Positions 1 through 12,224 of a stretch of DNA of 64,000 nt are shown piece by piece (within the stretch, counting starts at the first letter, position 1; each line of letters starts with the position of its first letter). A program made the position numbers and the translations under genes. Origin of the DNA: Halalkalibacter oceani (GTDB lineage Bacteria; Bacillota; Bacilli; Bacillales; Bacillaceae_D). Under the pieces are notes generated by a model that made no database searches, was not told the DNA's origin, and saw nothing but the letters and a program-made list of their open reading frames with translations. The stretch spans positions 1 to 64,000 of the forward strand of contig NZ_JAMBOS010000017.1 of NCBI RefSeq assembly GCF_023715705.1, given 5' to 3'.

Positions 1-88
1 TCCATTTGCTTGATATATTGGTTGGCGAACCACATATATCGTAGCATCACGAAGGAGTTTTTTTCATACCTCGCTGGAAGCTTTCCGG

Positions 89-120
89 AACCCTAGGCCT
101 AGCCTAGGGTTTTCTTTTTA
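89..120 (+). terminator. Plus-strand hairpin terminator
   Basis: A 9-bp perfect stem (89-97 with 103-111, AACCCTAGG/CCTAGGGTT) with a 5-nt loop is followed on the plus strand by a T-rich tail (TTTCTTTTTA). It most likely ends a plus-strand gene lying to the left of the window. No coding sequence is recognisable in bases 1-88. Confidence 0.6.
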
Positions 121-160
121 CAAAAAGGACGATGTTTCAAAAGGTCACATTCGAAACATC
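120..160 (-). terminator. Terminator of the nup operon
   Basis: The inverted repeat GATGTTTC (131-138) / GAAACATC (153-160) is followed on the minus strand by a CCTTTTT tract at 121-128. It lies 16 bp past the nupQ stop codon, so it is the natural end of the nucleoside transporter transcript. Confidence 0.6.
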
Positions 161-175
161 GCCACAAATTTGTTA

Positions 176-1144
176 TTAACGGGAACCTTTTATATAAGGC
201 TTGCCGATTGCCTTTGGACCTTCAGCGCGACCGACGAAGCCGGCCAGCGCGAGAATCGTCAGCACATAGGGCGCGATCAGGAGAAAAACGGGCGGGACGT
301 TCACCAGAAGCGGAATCTGCTGCCCGGTTATACTCAATGCCTGCGCCAATCCGAAGAAGAGCGCCGCCCCGAGAGCGCCGAGCGGATGCCACTTTCCGAA
401 GATGAGCGCGGCAAGACTCATGAAGCCTTGGCCGACAATTGTCGTCCCCGAGAAGTTTCCGGAAAACGTCAGCGCAAACACGGCTCCACCGAGACCAGCA
501 AAAGCGCCGCTGAGCATGACGCCGATATAACGCATTTTGTTGACGTTAATCCCCATTGTATCCGCCGCCATCGGATGCTCGCCGACAGAGCGCAGTCGAA
601 GTCCGAACGGCGTGTAAAAAATGATCAGATAGACAATCAAAGCCAACAGAATCGCCACAAAGGATGTAATATACACATTTGAGAAAAACAACGGTCCGAT
701 AACCGGAATATCACTTAAAACAGGGACATTAAAACGATAAATGCCATTTTGCACGGAATCGGTTTGTCCTTTGTTGTAAAAAAGCCGCACAAGGAAGACA
801 CAAAGCCCGACTGCTAAAAAGTTCAGCGCGACCCCGCTGACAATCTGATCCGCCCGAAAGCTGATCGAAGCGACCGCATGAAATAGTGAAAAAATCATGC
901 CGACGATAATCGCCGCAAGGAGGGCAAGAAAAATCGATGTCCACCATGCTACACCGGCTCCTTGCAATGTCAGCGTAGTTACAATTCCGGTGAAGGCTCC
1001 CATTACCATCAGCCCTTCAAGCCCAATATTGACAACACCGGCCCGTTCGCTGAACAAGCCGCCAAGTGCCGTCAGGATAAGAGGAGCAGCTAGGTAAATG
1101 GCTGCCGGAATGACAGCAGCTAGTATTTGCATGAGATCCATCAT
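176..1144 (-). CDS. nupQ: Nucleoside ABC transporter permease NupQ-like
   Basis: Inner-membrane permease of about 322 aa, one of the two channel subunits of a BMP-family nucleoside importer. The sequence is strongly hydrophobic with about nine membrane segments, and carries the family loop around residues 185-215 (GLRLRSVGEHPMAADTMGIN), which contacts the ATPase. The start overlaps the end of nupP by 4 bp (ATGA), indicating translational coupling. It is the last gene of nupN-O-P-Q, directly before a terminator. Substrate (purine or pyrimidine nucleosides) is inferred from Bacillus NupNOPQ; a simple-sugar or other BMP-family substrate is possible. Confidence 0.88.
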   Translation of the reverse strand: MMDLMQILAAVIPAAIYLAAPLILTALGGLFSERAGVVNIGLEGLMVMGAFTGIVTTLTLQGAGVAWWTSIFLALLAAIIVGMIFSLFHAVASISFRADQIVSGVALNFLAVGLCVFLVRLFYNKGQTDSVQNGIYRFNVPVLSDIPVIGPLFFSNVYITSFVAILLALIVYLIIFYTPFGLRLRSVGEHPMAADTMGINVNKMRYIGVMLSGAFAGLGGAVFALTFSGNFSGTTIVGQGFMSLAALIFGKWHPLGALGAALFFGLAQALSITGQQIPLLVNVPPVFLLIAPYVLTILALAGFVGRAEGPKAIGKPYIKGSR

Positions 1145-2202
1145 ACATCCTCCTTCTTCACACGGTTAATCACCCAACGAATCATATAGCTTGAGGCGAC
1201 GAAGAAAATAATAAGCGCAATGACGATATCGATCAGTTCACTAGGTACACCGGCCTGCGACTGCATCGTCAGGGCGCCAACCTTTAAGCCCCCGAACAAA
1301 AAGGAAGCGAGGGCGACTCCTATCGCGGTATTCGCGCCGAGCAGAGCAACGGCAATTCCATCAAAGCCGACGCCGGAAAAGCCGGCAAGAATGCTCATAT
1401 ATCCATAGGTTCCAAGCCCTTCCATCGCCCCGGCAACACCGGCAAAGGCGCCTGAGACGACCATCGAGAGGACGATGTTCTTCTGCACGTTCATCCCGGC
1501 GTATTGCGAGGCGTGCTGGTTAAAGCCGACCGCCCGTAATTCAAAGCCTTTGGACGTTCGCCAAAGCAGAAACCACATAATGAAACAGCCGAGCAGCGCG
1601 ATGAGAAAGCCATAATGTAAGCGAGAATAATCGGTAATGGATTGCAAAAACGGCGAAGCGAGCGAGGCTGTCGAATGGATTTCCTCCGTCCGCTCACCCG
1701 GCACGATCAAATACGTCCGAATAATCGCATTGGCTGTATGTAACGCAATATAGTTCATCATAATTGTCACGATAACTTCATGAACCTGAAAGCGGGCTTT
1801 AAGCAAGCCTGGAATAAAACCCCAAAGCGCTCCCGCAGCCGCCCCCGCCAAAATCGAAAGAGGTAGATGGACAATCAGCGGAAGTTCAACTGCCAGTCCG
1901 ACGTAAACCGCTGCCAGCCAGCCAACGATCAACTGACCTTCCACCCCGATATTCAGCAATCCGGTCCGGAAAGCAAAGGCTACCGCCAGTCCGGCAAGAA
2001 TGAGCGGTGTCATCGCCCGGATCGTTTCGCCAATATAATAGCTTTCCCCGAAAATTCCTTTTACCAATGCCGCATAACCGGCAATCGGATTATATCCGGT
2101 AATCAGCATAATCAACGCACCAATGAGACCGCCGAGCAGAACGGCAATCAATGGCACGGCTAACGACAGCAGTCTTCCTTTAGGAAGCCATTTAGCTATC
2201 AC
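1141..2202 (-). CDS. nupP: Nucleoside ABC transporter permease NupP-like
   Basis: Second permease of the nucleoside importer, about 353 aa, with repeated membrane segments and the conserved loop GFELRAVGFNQHASQYAGMN followed by the SGAFAGVAGAMEGLG segment typical of BMP-type permeases. I prefer the GTG start at 2202 because AGGTGAG lies at the right distance upstream; the frame also opens at a GTG at 2211. The gene overlaps the end of nupO by about 11 bp and the start of nupQ by 4 bp, so the three transport genes are tightly coupled. Confidence 0.87.
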   Translation of the reverse strand: MIAKWLPKGRLLSLAVPLIAVLLGGLIGALIMLITGYNPIAGYAALVKGIFGESYYIGETIRAMTPLILAGLAVAFAFRTGLLNIGVEGQLIVGWLAAVYVGLAVELPLIVHLPLSILAGAAAGALWGFIPGLLKARFQVHEVIVTIMMNYIALHTANAIIRTYLIVPGERTEEIHSTASLASPFLQSITDYSRLHYGFLIALLGCFIMWFLLWRTSKGFELRAVGFNQHASQYAGMNVQKNIVLSMVVSGAFAGVAGAMEGLGTYGYMSILAGFSGVGFDGIAVALLGANTAIGVALASFLFGGLKVGALTMQSQAGVPSELIDIVIALIIFFVASSYMIRWVINRVKKEDV

Positions 2203-3727
2203 GTCTCTCACCTGCTTTCTCTTTCTTCGCGCCTGCCATTAGAAGGCCCAGCTCCTGTTCATTGGTCGTTGCCGCGTCGACAATCGCCACAATTTCCCCT
2301 TCGTACATGACCGCAATCCGGTCGCTAACATTCAAAATTTCATCCAGCTCAAGCGACATTAGCAGGACGGCCCGTCCTTTATCACGTTCCTGGACGAGCC
2401 GCTGATGGATCGTCTCAATCGCCCCGACATCCAGCCCCCTTGTCGGCTGAGCGGCAATTAACAGCTCAGGTGAACGATCAACCTCACGGGCAATGATTGC
2501 TTTTTGCTGATTTCCGCCGGACAGCGCGCGCGCCTGCGTCAGTTCCGTTGGCGTGCGTACATCATAATCCTCAATCAAATGACGGGCTTTCTGATAAATT
2601 TCCCCATATTGCAAAATACCATTTTTGGAAAACGGCTTTTGATAATAGGTTTGTAGCACGATATTTTCGCCAATCGTAAAGTCGAGCACGAGACCATGCT
2701 TATGGCGATCCTGAGGAATGTGGCCGATTCCGGCCTCCGTCACTTCCCGCGGCTTCAAATTTTGCAGCGGCTGACCTTTTAACTGGATTGTGCCTGCTTC
2801 CACTTTGCGCAGTCCCGTAATCGCTTCGATCAGCTCCGTCTGCCCGTTTCCTTCCACTCCGGCAAGCCCGACAATTTCCCCAGCTTTAATATCAAGGCTG
2901 AGGTTTTTGACAGCCTCGACACCGCGGCCGTCTTTGACTGTTATTCCTTTGACATCCAGCACAACATCCTGCGGCTTGGCCGGAGCTTTTGTAACCTTAA
3001 AGTTGACCTCGCGTCCGACCATCATCGCCGCCAGCTTATCTTCATCGGTTTCAGCGACATCTACCGTCCCGATCCCCTTGCCACGGCGAATGACCGTGCA
3101 GCGGTCACAAACAGCAAGAATTTCCTTCAGCTTGTGGGTAATTAAAATAATCGACTTGCCTTCGGCGACCAATGCTTTCATGATCGCAATCAGCTCTTGA
3201 ATTTCCTGCGGCGTCAACACCGCCGTTGGCTCATCAAAAATCAGAATATCCGTCCCGCGGTACAGCGTTTTCAAGATTTCAACACGCTGCTGCATGCCGA
3301 CTGAAATATCTTCAATCTTGGCGTAAGGATCCACTTTCAAACCGTAGCGGAGTGAAATTTGCTGAATTTCTTTTGCCGCTTTCTTACTATTAACCGTCCC
3401 GAACATCGTCGGCTCGCTTCCGAGAATAATATTTTCGGTAACTGTGAACTTTTCAACGAGCATAAAGTGCTGATGAACCATCCCAATCCCGAGTCGATTA
3501 GCGACATTCGGATCGGTAATCCTCTCCTTTTTTCCACGGACGATAATTTCGCCTTTTTCCGGCTGATATAAGCCAAACAGAATATTCATTAAGGTCGATT
3601 TACCAGCGCCGTTTTCACCGAGAAGGGCATGGATCTCCCCTTTTTTCACTTGGAGCGTTATATTATCATTTGCGACGATCCCCGGAAACTCTTTGCGAAT
3701 ATGATTCATTTCAATGACATAATTCAT
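2192..3727 (-). CDS. nupO: Nucleoside ABC transporter ATP-binding protein NupO-like
   Basis: Cytoplasmic ATPase of 511 aa with two ABC domains in tandem, as in RbsA/BMP-type importers. The first domain has Walker A GENGAGKST (about residue 36), signature SVGMQQRVEI and Walker B ILIFDEPTAVL. The second has a degenerate P-loop (GVEGNGQTEL, about 291) and signature LSGGNQQKAIIAREV, with Walker B weakened to LLIAAQPTRGLD; such asymmetry is normal in this family. Start ATG at 3727 has GGAG upstream. It is separated from the binding-protein gene nupN by 327 bp that contain an attenuator-like hairpin. Confidence 0.92.
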   Translation of the reverse strand: MNYVIEMNHIRKEFPGIVANDNITLQVKKGEIHALLGENGAGKSTLMNILFGLYQPEKGEIIVRGKKERITDPNVANRLGIGMVHQHFMLVEKFTVTENIILGSEPTMFGTVNSKKAAKEIQQISLRYGLKVDPYAKIEDISVGMQQRVEILKTLYRGTDILIFDEPTAVLTPQEIQELIAIMKALVAEGKSIILITHKLKEILAVCDRCTVIRRGKGIGTVDVAETDEDKLAAMMVGREVNFKVTKAPAKPQDVVLDVKGITVKDGRGVEAVKNLSLDIKAGEIVGLAGVEGNGQTELIEAITGLRKVEAGTIQLKGQPLQNLKPREVTEAGIGHIPQDRHKHGLVLDFTIGENIVLQTYYQKPFSKNGILQYGEIYQKARHLIEDYDVRTPTELTQARALSGGNQQKAIIAREVDRSPELLIAAQPTRGLDVGAIETIHQRLVQERDKGRAVLLMSLELDEILNVSDRIAVMYEGEIVAIVDAATTNEQELGLLMAGAKKEKAGERRDS

Positions 3728-3791
3728 CTCGACTCACTCCTTGCTTCTCAGACTCAGCCGTAGTTCTTCCCCGGACTCCAAGCCTTGTTTT

Positions 3792-3850
3792 CTTGAAAAA
3801 AGGGGCAATGATGGATTGGGGAACAGCAATCCGTCATTGTCCCTTTTTCT
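3792..3850 (-). terminator. Intra-operon terminator/attenuator between nupN and nupO
   Basis: A long imperfect inverted repeat pairs 3797-3816 with 3829-3847 and reads on the minus strand as a strong hairpin followed by CCCCTTTTTT. Because nupO-P-Q lie downstream with no obvious new promoter, it probably lets only part of the nupN transcript continue. This would give more binding protein than transporter. Confidence 0.6.
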
Positions 3851-3992
3851 CCATAATTCACATCCTGTTAAGGAAAAAGAGCAACCTATGCACCCTCACT
3901 CCTCGTTAGATCCAATAGCAGGCGACAGGATGCGACGCCCAGACTATTCTACAACTTAAGTCAGAACAGCATAAGTCACCCTGAGTGATGGT

Positions 3993-4022
3993 GCTCCGAA
4001 GATCGCCATCGACCTTCGGAGC
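3993..4022 (-). other. Hairpin after the nupN stop codon
   Basis: A perfect 9-bp inverted repeat (GCTCCGAAG at 3993-4001, CTTCGGAGC at 4014-4022) sits about 30 nt past the nupN stop and has no T-tract. It looks like an mRNA 3'-end stabilising hairpin rather than a terminator. The rest of 3850-4054 shows nothing else. Confidence 0.45.
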
Positions 4023-4054
4023 AGTCTCTTGCATGAATGATTTCAGTCTGCTTA

Positions 4055-5179
4055 TTACAGGGAAGAAAGATATTCCTCATATTCTTCATCCGTCTGAGGT
4101 ACGCTAATTTCCCCATCCTGGATTTGAACTTTGTATTCGTCGACCGCATCAAGTGCTTCCTGCGGCACATTGTCAGTTGTCGGCGCAATTCCAACCGCAT
4201 CCTCTTCCAAACCATATTCGAGGATCTCTCCACCAGGGAAGTCTCCGCTCATCGTCCGCTCAGATACAAGGTAAACAGCCGTATCAACACGCTTTACCAT
4301 CGAAGTTAATGTAACAGACACATCGCCGGAAACACCTTCCTCATGCTGATCACGGTCAACTCCGATGACCCAGACTTCCTCACCGTTACGCGCTCGGTTA
4401 ATCGCTTCCTGGAAGACGCCATTTCCCGCTCCTCCAGCGGCATGATAAATAATGTCCGCGCCTTGGCCGTACATATTATTGGCAATTTGCTGACCACGCG
4501 TCGCATCATTAAAGCTTTCTGTATACTGCGTTAAAATTTCAGCATCCGGGTTGACAGCCTTTACACCGGCTTTAAACCCGCTTTCAAACTTTTTGATCAA
4601 TTCACTTTCCACGCCGCCAACAAAGCCGACTTTATTTCCTTTTGTTTGCAATCCGGCAACAACGCCGACAAGGAATGAGCCTTCATGCTCTTTGAACGTA
4701 ACATTGGCAACATTGCTGTAAGGATTGCCATCCCCATCTGTAACAACAGTATCGACAATCGCAATTTGAGCGTCTTCAACCTGCTCGGCAATGGTCTTGA
4801 CAGCATCCTCCATTAAGTAGCCAATCCCCCAAACAAGGTTGGCCTCTTCACGTACAAGTGTCCGAATATTAGGTTCAAAATCGTCCATTGTAGCCGATTG
4901 CAAATAACGATAGCCTGTCCCTTCTTCAAGACCCATTTCTTCACCAAATGCTGTTAAGCCTTCCCACGCCGACTGGTTGAATGATTTATCATCAATTCCA
5001 CCGACATCGGTCACCATTGCGACAGTGAAATCTTCCGCTTCCGGTGTAGCTTCGTTTTCCGCGGGCTCTTCACTCGGAGCCGCTTCATCGGTCGTTCCCT
5101 CTTCTTCTCCAGCCCCACACGCCGTAAGGGCGACAACAGCCGCCGCCGTCATTGTTAATGTGCGTAACCACTTCTTCAT
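4055..5179 (-). CDS. nupN: Nucleoside-binding lipoprotein NupN-like (BMP family)
   Basis: Extracellular substrate-binding lipoprotein of the transporter, about 374 aa. The start is the ATG at 5179, preceded by AAGGGGG; the frame extends to 5257 but has no ribosome site there. The N-terminus (MKKWLRTLTMTAAAVVALTAC) is a lipoprotein signal with lipobox LTAC. A Glu/Ala-rich linker follows, then the BMP/Med domain (VAMVTDVGGIDDKSFNQSAWEG, a signature of the family). It is the first gene of the operon. No clear promoter or regulator site was identified upstream. Confidence 0.9.
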   Translation of the reverse strand: MKKWLRTLTMTAAAVVALTACGAGEEEGTTDEAAPSEEPAENEATPEAEDFTVAMVTDVGGIDDKSFNQSAWEGLTAFGEEMGLEEGTGYRYLQSATMDDFEPNIRTLVREEANLVWGIGYLMEDAVKTIAEQVEDAQIAIVDTVVTDGDGNPYSNVANVTFKEHEGSFLVGVVAGLQTKGNKVGFVGGVESELIKKFESGFKAGVKAVNPDAEILTQYTESFNDATRGQQIANNMYGQGADIIYHAAGGAGNGVFQEAINRARNGEEVWVIGVDRDQHEEGVSGDVSVTLTSMVKRVDTAVYLVSERTMSGDFPGGEILEYGLEEDAVGIAPTTDNVPQEALDAVDEYKVQIQDGEISVPQTDEEYEEYLSSL

Positions 5180-5545
5180 CTTTCTTTCCCCCTTTTTTAT
5201 TCTACAATAAAAATGCTTAACAAATGTACGCAATAAACGGTTTTCAAATCTGCTCATTCCTTTCTTATGGTTTTCGGCACTCTACTCTCCTATACCCATC
5301 AAGCAGCATCATTCATCCCTTATTTTGTACATCGTCAAGCCGACTATCACGCTCGTTAGACATCAGACCTCTGAGGACAGTCCATTGTCTTGAACGACAT
5401 AAATATATCATGTAATGCGGCAATAATAAACACTTTTTTCATCATTTTTGTCGTATGTAACATACTAATTGTTGTACTTTTACAAGATTTTATTGATTGT
5501 ACAGCGCTATCATCTTCGGCAGGAAAAAACAGAAATGAGAAAAGG
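5180..5545. other. Upstream region of nupN, no gene
   Basis: About 370 bp between the nupN start and the terminator of the esterase gene. It is AT-rich and should contain the nup promoter, but I could not pick one core promoter or operator with confidence. Reading frames here lack ribosome sites and resemble no protein. Confidence 0.4.
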
Positions 5546-5577
5546 CCGGGCCAAAAGATTGTTACCTTTTGCCCGGA
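5530..5577 (-). terminator. Terminator downstream of the esterase gene
   Basis: Inverted repeat CCGGG-C-CAAAAG (5546-5557) / CTTTTGCCCGG (5566-5576), with one bulged base, followed on the minus strand by a T-rich tail (CCTTTTCTCATTTCTGTTTTTT). It lies about 57 bp beyond the stop codon at 5634. Confidence 0.6.
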
Positions 5578-5633
5578 CCCTATCAAAGCCAGTTTTCTTT
5601 CATCCTCTTCAGCCCTACTGCCTCTCCTTCAGA

Positions 5634-6569
5634 TTATTCACCCGCAGAACGCGCCAGTCTAGTCAGGGTCGCAGCAATTTGCCGATGCAGCTCACGGCTC
5701 TGTTCAAACAGCCGCGTCATCCGGAAAAAGCCGTGTATCATTCCTTCATATCTTGTTACTTCCACCGGAACGCCGGCCTCCCTTAAACGAGCGGCGTACA
5801 GCTCTCCTTCATCACGGTACGGATCATACTCAGCGGTGATCACAAGAGCCGGCGGAAGCTCGGCGTGTGACGCCGCCAAAAGAGGCGAGGCGAGCGGATC
5901 AGTCCGCTCCTCTTCCTGTAAATAGTGATGACTGTACCAATCAATCGCTTTCTTCGTAAACCCGTACCCTTCGCCATTTTCCTCGTAGGACGGCTTCGGC
6001 TCCGAAAAGTCCGTTCCCGGATAAATTAAAATTTGATAGTGTATAGCCGGCCCTTGCTTTTCCCGTGCCATTAAAGTCACAACCGCCGCCAAATTTCCAC
6101 CGGCGCTGTCTCCGCCGACGACAAGAATACCTGGATTGCCGTTATAAGCGGAAATATGTTCAGCCACCCATTTTACCGCCGCATAACAATCGTGCGGCGC
6201 GGTAGGAAAGCGGTACTCCGGCGCTAAACGATAGTCAACGGACACGATCAGATACCCTGATAGATTGGTAAGCGCACGAAGCGGACGGTCAACAACATCC
6301 AGATCACCAAGCACCCAGCCGCCACCGTGAAAATAAACGAGCACCGGAAACGGTCCCGCTCCTTCAGGCGTGTAGATCCGCAGCTGTATCGTGCCGTCCT
6401 CAACTGGAATGGTCACCTCTTCCACCTTTGCCACAGCTTGCGGCTCCCCACTGACATCAATCGTTTCTCTCATTCGTTGGCGGTTTTCTTCCACCGTTAA
6501 TTGTTCAATTGATTTTTGGCCCGCTGCCGCAGTCTCTTCCAAGTATTTTTTCACCTCTGGATGTAGCAC
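5634..6569 (-). CDS. Alpha/beta hydrolase, HSL-type esterase/lipase
   Basis: Cytoplasmic carboxylesterase of the hormone-sensitive-lipase family (311 aa, usual length). It shows the oxyanion-hole motif HGGGWVLGD, the nucleophile elbow GDSAGGNLA (Ser near residue 155), the acid DPYRDEGELY and a C-terminal catalytic His in IHGFF. The GTG start at 6569 is chosen because GAGGGGGAG lies 5-8 nt upstream; the longer frame to 6656 has none. It is monocistronic with its own terminator. The natural ester substrate cannot be told from sequence. Confidence 0.85.
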   Translation of the reverse strand: MLHPEVKKYLEETAAAGQKSIEQLTVEENRQRMRETIDVSGEPQAVAKVEEVTIPVEDGTIQLRIYTPEGAGPFPVLVYFHGGGWVLGDLDVVDRPLRALTNLSGYLIVSVDYRLAPEYRFPTAPHDCYAAVKWVAEHISAYNGNPGILVVGGDSAGGNLAAVVTLMAREKQGPAIHYQILIYPGTDFSEPKPSYEENGEGYGFTKKAIDWYSHHYLQEEERTDPLASPLLAASHAELPPALVITAEYDPYRDEGELYAARLREAGVPVEVTRYEGMIHGFFRMTRLFEQSRELHRQIAATLTRLARSAGE

Positions 6570-6674
6570 ACTGTCTCCCCCTCTTTTACATGAATATTCA
6601 GTTATTTTGTAGTCTAAGAAGACCTTGAAGACAGACGACTGCCTCCAAGACTTCACTTAGGCTACATTTTGAAA

Positions 6675-7850
6675 CTAGTAAACATGGATAAACGGTTCTT
6701 CATTCGGATTTAAAATGACGATGCTTTCCGTATTGCCCGATACAGAGGTGATCGAAACACTGACCTTGTATCCTCCTTGAAAGCGTTGCTGGACCTGACT
6801 CGCCGCAAATTGGGACAGCGCGACAATTTCCGCCTTGCCCTGGTAGCGGATCGGGATTTCAATCGTTAACTCCTGTATCTGATTGTCTTCGTAGCGGCCC
6901 CTGGCAACAACTCCAATGTACGTGTCAAAGAAATCCTGGATATCATCCTTGAAGCGCTGGAACTGGTCGGCTTCATTACGCGCCTCTTCATTCGCTTCAT
7001 TGGAAGGGAATAAATAGTAGCGCTGATTAATCCGCTGCCACCGCTCGAGACTGCCTCCCGGCTCAGCCTCGGCCTGGGCGATGAAGCTTCCTGGAATCAC
7101 GGATTCCTGCGGCTGCTCCCGGAATAGGGCGACAATAATCGGAATCTCGTTAAAAGCCCCGTTCTCACGATCCTCAGCACGCAATCGATTGACCACTTCC
7201 TCCGCGATCCGTCTGCCTTCCTGTTCAATCATTGCTTCGGAAAGCGGAGTCTCGTAGAAGTAGTAACGCCCCTGTTCATCTTCCACGCGGAAATTATACA
7301 CACTGTTCATTGAAAGGCCGATAACAATCCCGCCAAGGTTCAGCTGACCGTTCTCCCCCTCGACCATATAATTATGCTCCAAAATGTGCGACAGAGCTCG
7401 CGGCTGATTCTCTTCCCGTTCACGCATCGTGTCTCCTTCTCCAAGCGGCGGATTCAGACCGAGCGGATTATCGTTCTCATCATAGCGCCTCAGCCAACTA
7501 TTTAATTCTTCACGCTCTATAAACTGACCTTCCCGAAAGAAATAATTCTCCGGCTCAAAATATTGCTGGGCAATGCGGGTCAAACCAATTTCAAGCTCGT
7601 CCAAATCAAGCCGGTTATGGACGACGGAATTCCCGAACCCGCGTGATTGTCCATGCAAATAAGTTCCATCATAAAGCACGCTTTGATAATAATTATCCGG
7701 CGTAATGACTTGCGGTACGACTTCTACACTCGGTTCCCCGTCGTCAACCGCTTCCTCTACTTCTGCTTCTTCCTCTTCCGGAGGGGCGATCGGTAAGCAC
7801 CCTGCCAATAGCAGCAGGGTAAGTGACAATCCTGCCAGACGTTTCAACAT
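6675..7850 (-). CDS. CamS family lipoprotein (YerH-like)
   Basis: Secreted, membrane-anchored lipoprotein of 391 aa of the CamS sex-pheromone-precursor family (Bacillus YerH). The N-terminus MLKRLAGLSLTLLLLAGCLP is a type II signal with lipobox LLAGC, followed by an acidic linker (EEEEAEVEEAVDDGE). The family's function outside pheromone processing in Staphylococcus and Enterococcus is unknown. It is the last gene of pcrB-pcrA-ligA-camS, the conserved Bacillus order, 18 bp after ligA. Confidence 0.88.
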   Translation of the reverse strand: MLKRLAGLSLTLLLLAGCLPIAPPEEEEAEVEEAVDDGEPSVEVVPQVITPDNYYQSVLYDGTYLHGQSRGFGNSVVHNRLDLDELEIGLTRIAQQYFEPENYFFREGQFIEREELNSWLRRYDENDNPLGLNPPLGEGDTMREREENQPRALSHILEHNYMVEGENGQLNLGGIVIGLSMNSVYNFRVEDEQGRYYFYETPLSEAMIEQEGRRIAEEVVNRLRAEDRENGAFNEIPIIVALFREQPQESVIPGSFIAQAEAEPGGSLERWQRINQRYYLFPSNEANEEARNEADQFQRFKDDIQDFFDTYIGVVARGRYEDNQIQELTIEIPIRYQGKAEIVALSQFAASQVQQRFQGGYKVSVSITSVSGNTESIVILNPNEEPFIHVY

Positions 7851-7868
7851 GTCAACCCCCTCTCCTTT

Positions 7869-9929
<2,061 letters not shown>

Positions 9930-9965
9930 TTATGTCTTTATGGAAAACCGCGCAGTGGCTTTGCC

Positions 9966-12188
9966 CTATTTCTTCGTAATCGGGGCAAATTTGGCGAACA
10001 GCCGTTTAATGCCGGTCGGGTTTGGAAAGGCAATATCAAGCTCAACCGCTTCGCCTTCGCCCTTTATGCTGACGACCGTGCCGACACCCCATTTTTTATG
10101 CTCGGCTTTATCCCCAACTTGCCAGGAAATCCGCTCGCCCCCCGTTTCTGTCGTCTGCGGCCGGCGCGCTGACGCTGAGACCGCCGTCGGCTTTGGCCGT
10201 GACGTCTTCATCCAGTCTGGAACCTGCTTCTCTTCATTAAGCGTCTCCAGGCATTTCTCCGGAATTTCGGCGATAAAGCGGGAAGGAGGGTTCGTATTCG
10301 TGCGCCCGTATAACGTCCGCAGTCTGGCGTTTGTCAAATAAAGCTGCTTTTCGGCACGCGTAATTCCGACATAAGCGAGACGGCGCTCTTCCTCCATTTC
10401 CTCTTCCTCAAACAGTGAACGGCTGTGTGGGAAAATGCCTTCCTCCATTCCGATCAGAAAGACAACCGGGAACTCCAGCCCTTTGGCCGAGTGAAGCGTC
10501 ATTAGCGTAATCGCCTCCTTCGGCTTGCCATCCTTCTCCTCATCCAGCTGGTCAATATCGGCGACTAAAGCAAGATCGGTTAAAAACGCGACAAGCGACT
10601 TGTCCTCGTTCTGCTTCTCAAATTCATTCGTGACCGTTAAAAATTCATCAATATTCTCAAGCCGACTTTGCGCTTCAAGCGATTTGTCGTTGCGCAGCAT
10701 CTCGCGGTAGCCTGTCCGCTCAAGCAGCTCTTCCACGAGCTCAGAAACCGACAAGTATTCCTGCATTTGCATCCAGTGGCGAAGCTGCTCGGCAAAATCC
10801 TGGAGCTTCACTACCGCCCGTCCGCTCAGGCCGATCTGGTCAACTTCCTGCAAAGCGGCGAACATCGAGATTCCCTGCTCGGTCGCAAAGGCGCCAATCT
10901 TATCGACCGTCGTCGCGCCGATCCCCCGTTTTGGGACGTTAATAATCCGCTGCAGACTGATATCGTCATCCGGGTTGGCAATCAGCCGCAAGTAAGCGAG
11001 CACATCCTTGATTTCTTTCCGATCATAGAATTTTGTGCCGCCGATAATATTATAATCAATATTTGATTTGACGAAATATTCCTCAATCACCCGCGACTGG
11101 GCATTTGTCCGGTACAAAATCGCAATATCGGAGTAGGAATAGTTCTCCTGTCTCGTCTTTTCTCTAATTTTCTCAACGACAAACTGAGCTTCGGACTGTT
11201 CCGTATCGGCAGCAAAATAGCCGATGCCACAGCCTGCCTCGTTATCCGTCCATAGATTCTTCTTCTTTCGTTTCGCATTATTGGCAATCACATTGTTTGC
11301 AGCTTCAAGAATTGTTTTTGTCGAACGGTAATTTTGCTCTAGCAGGATCACCTTCGCATTAGGATAGTCTTCCTCAAAGGACAGAATATTACCAATGTCC
11401 GCTCCGCGCCAGCGATAAATCGACTGATCGGAGTCACCGACGACACATATGTTTTTAAAGCGGCTGCTCAGCTGCTGCACAAGCATATATTGAGCGCGGT
11501 TCGTATCCTGATATTCATCAACGAGAATATACTGAAACTTGCGCTGATAAAATTCAAGCACTTCCGGCACAAGCTTAAACAGCTCGATCGTTTTCATGAT
11601 TAAATCGTCAAAATCAAGCGCATGATTCAGCTTTAGCTGCTTTTGATAGTCAACATATACATCAGCGGCAATTTGCTCGTAAGGTCCCGTCGCCGTACTG
11701 GCAAACGCATCCGGCTTTTTCAATTCGTTTTTCGCACTGCTGATCATTCCGAGAATCGTCCGCGGCTCGAATTTCTTGGAATCAATATTGCGTTTTTTGA
11801 CAATCTGTTTGATCACCGACAATTGATCGGTCGAGTCAAGAATCGTAAAGTTCCGGCTGTAACCAATCCGGTCGATATCACGGCGCAAAATGCGGACGCA
11901 CATCGAGTGAAAGGTTGAAATCCAAATATCTTCGGCGATTGGTCCGACAAGCCGGGCGACCCGGTCCTTCATCTCCCGCGCCGCTTTATTCGTAAACGTG
12001 ATCGCCAGCACATTCCATGGCGCGATCGCTTTTTCCCTTAGCAAATATGCGATCCGATGCGTCAGCACCCGCGTCTTGCCACTGCCGGCCCCGGCCATTA
12101 ACAGCAATGGGCCTTCCGTATGCGTCACGGCCTCCCGCTGTTCCGGATTGAGCCCGGCGAGCATTTTTTCAGTAATTTTTCCTTGCAC
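9966..12188 (-). CDS. pcrA: ATP-dependent DNA helicase PcrA
   Basis: Superfamily 1A 3'-5' helicase (about 740 aa) for repair, replication-fork maintenance and displacement of recombinase. Motifs seen: Walker [15 protein letters not shown] near the N-terminus, motif Ia [14 protein letters not shown], Walker [12 protein letters not shown], motif [17 protein letters not shown], motif IV QNYRST, motif [15 protein letters not shown] and motif [13 protein letters not shown]. The C-terminal tail ([23 protein letters not shown]) is the RNA-polymerase-binding Tudor-like region. I prefer the GTG at 12188 (GGTGGTGGG upstream, length matching B. subtilis); the frame also opens at TTG 12203. Confidence 0.96.
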   Translation of the reverse strand: MQGKITEKMLAGLNPEQREAVTHTEGPLLLMAGAGSGKTRVLTHRIAYLLREKAIAPWNVLAITFTNKAAREMKDRVARLVGPIAEDIWISTFHSMCVRILRRDIDRIGYSRNFTILDSTDQLSVIKQIVKKRNIDSKKFEPRTILGMISSAKNELKKPDAFASTATGPYEQIAADVYVDYQKQLKLNHALDFDDLIMKTIELFKLVPEVLEFYQRKFQYILVDEYQDTNRAQYMLVQQLSSRFKNICVVGDSDQSIYRWRGADIGNILSFEEDYPNAKVILLEQNYRSTKTILEAANNVIANNAKRKKKNLWTDNEAGCGIGYFAADTEQSEAQFVVEKIREKTRQENYSYSDIAILYRTNAQSRVIEEYFVKSNIDYNIIGGTKFYDRKEIKDVLAYLRLIANPDDDISLQRIINVPKRGIGATTVDKIGAFATEQGISMFAALQEVDQIGLSGRAVVKLQDFAEQLRHWMQMQEYLSVSELVEELLERTGYREMLRNDKSLEAQSRLENIDEFLTVTNEFEKQNEDKSLVAFLTDLALVADIDQLDEEKDGKPKEAITLMTLHSAKGLEFPVVFLIGMEEGIFPHSRSLFEEEEMEEERRLAYVGITRAEKQLYLTNARLRTLYGRTNTNPPSRFIAEIPEKCLETLNEEKQVPDWMKTSRPKPTAVSASARRPQTTETGGERISWQVGDKAEHKKWGVGTVVSIKGEGEAVELDIAFPNPTGIKRLFAKFAPITKK

Positions 12189-12224
12189 AAATCCCACCAC
12201 CAAATATTCGTTCTTGTATTTATT

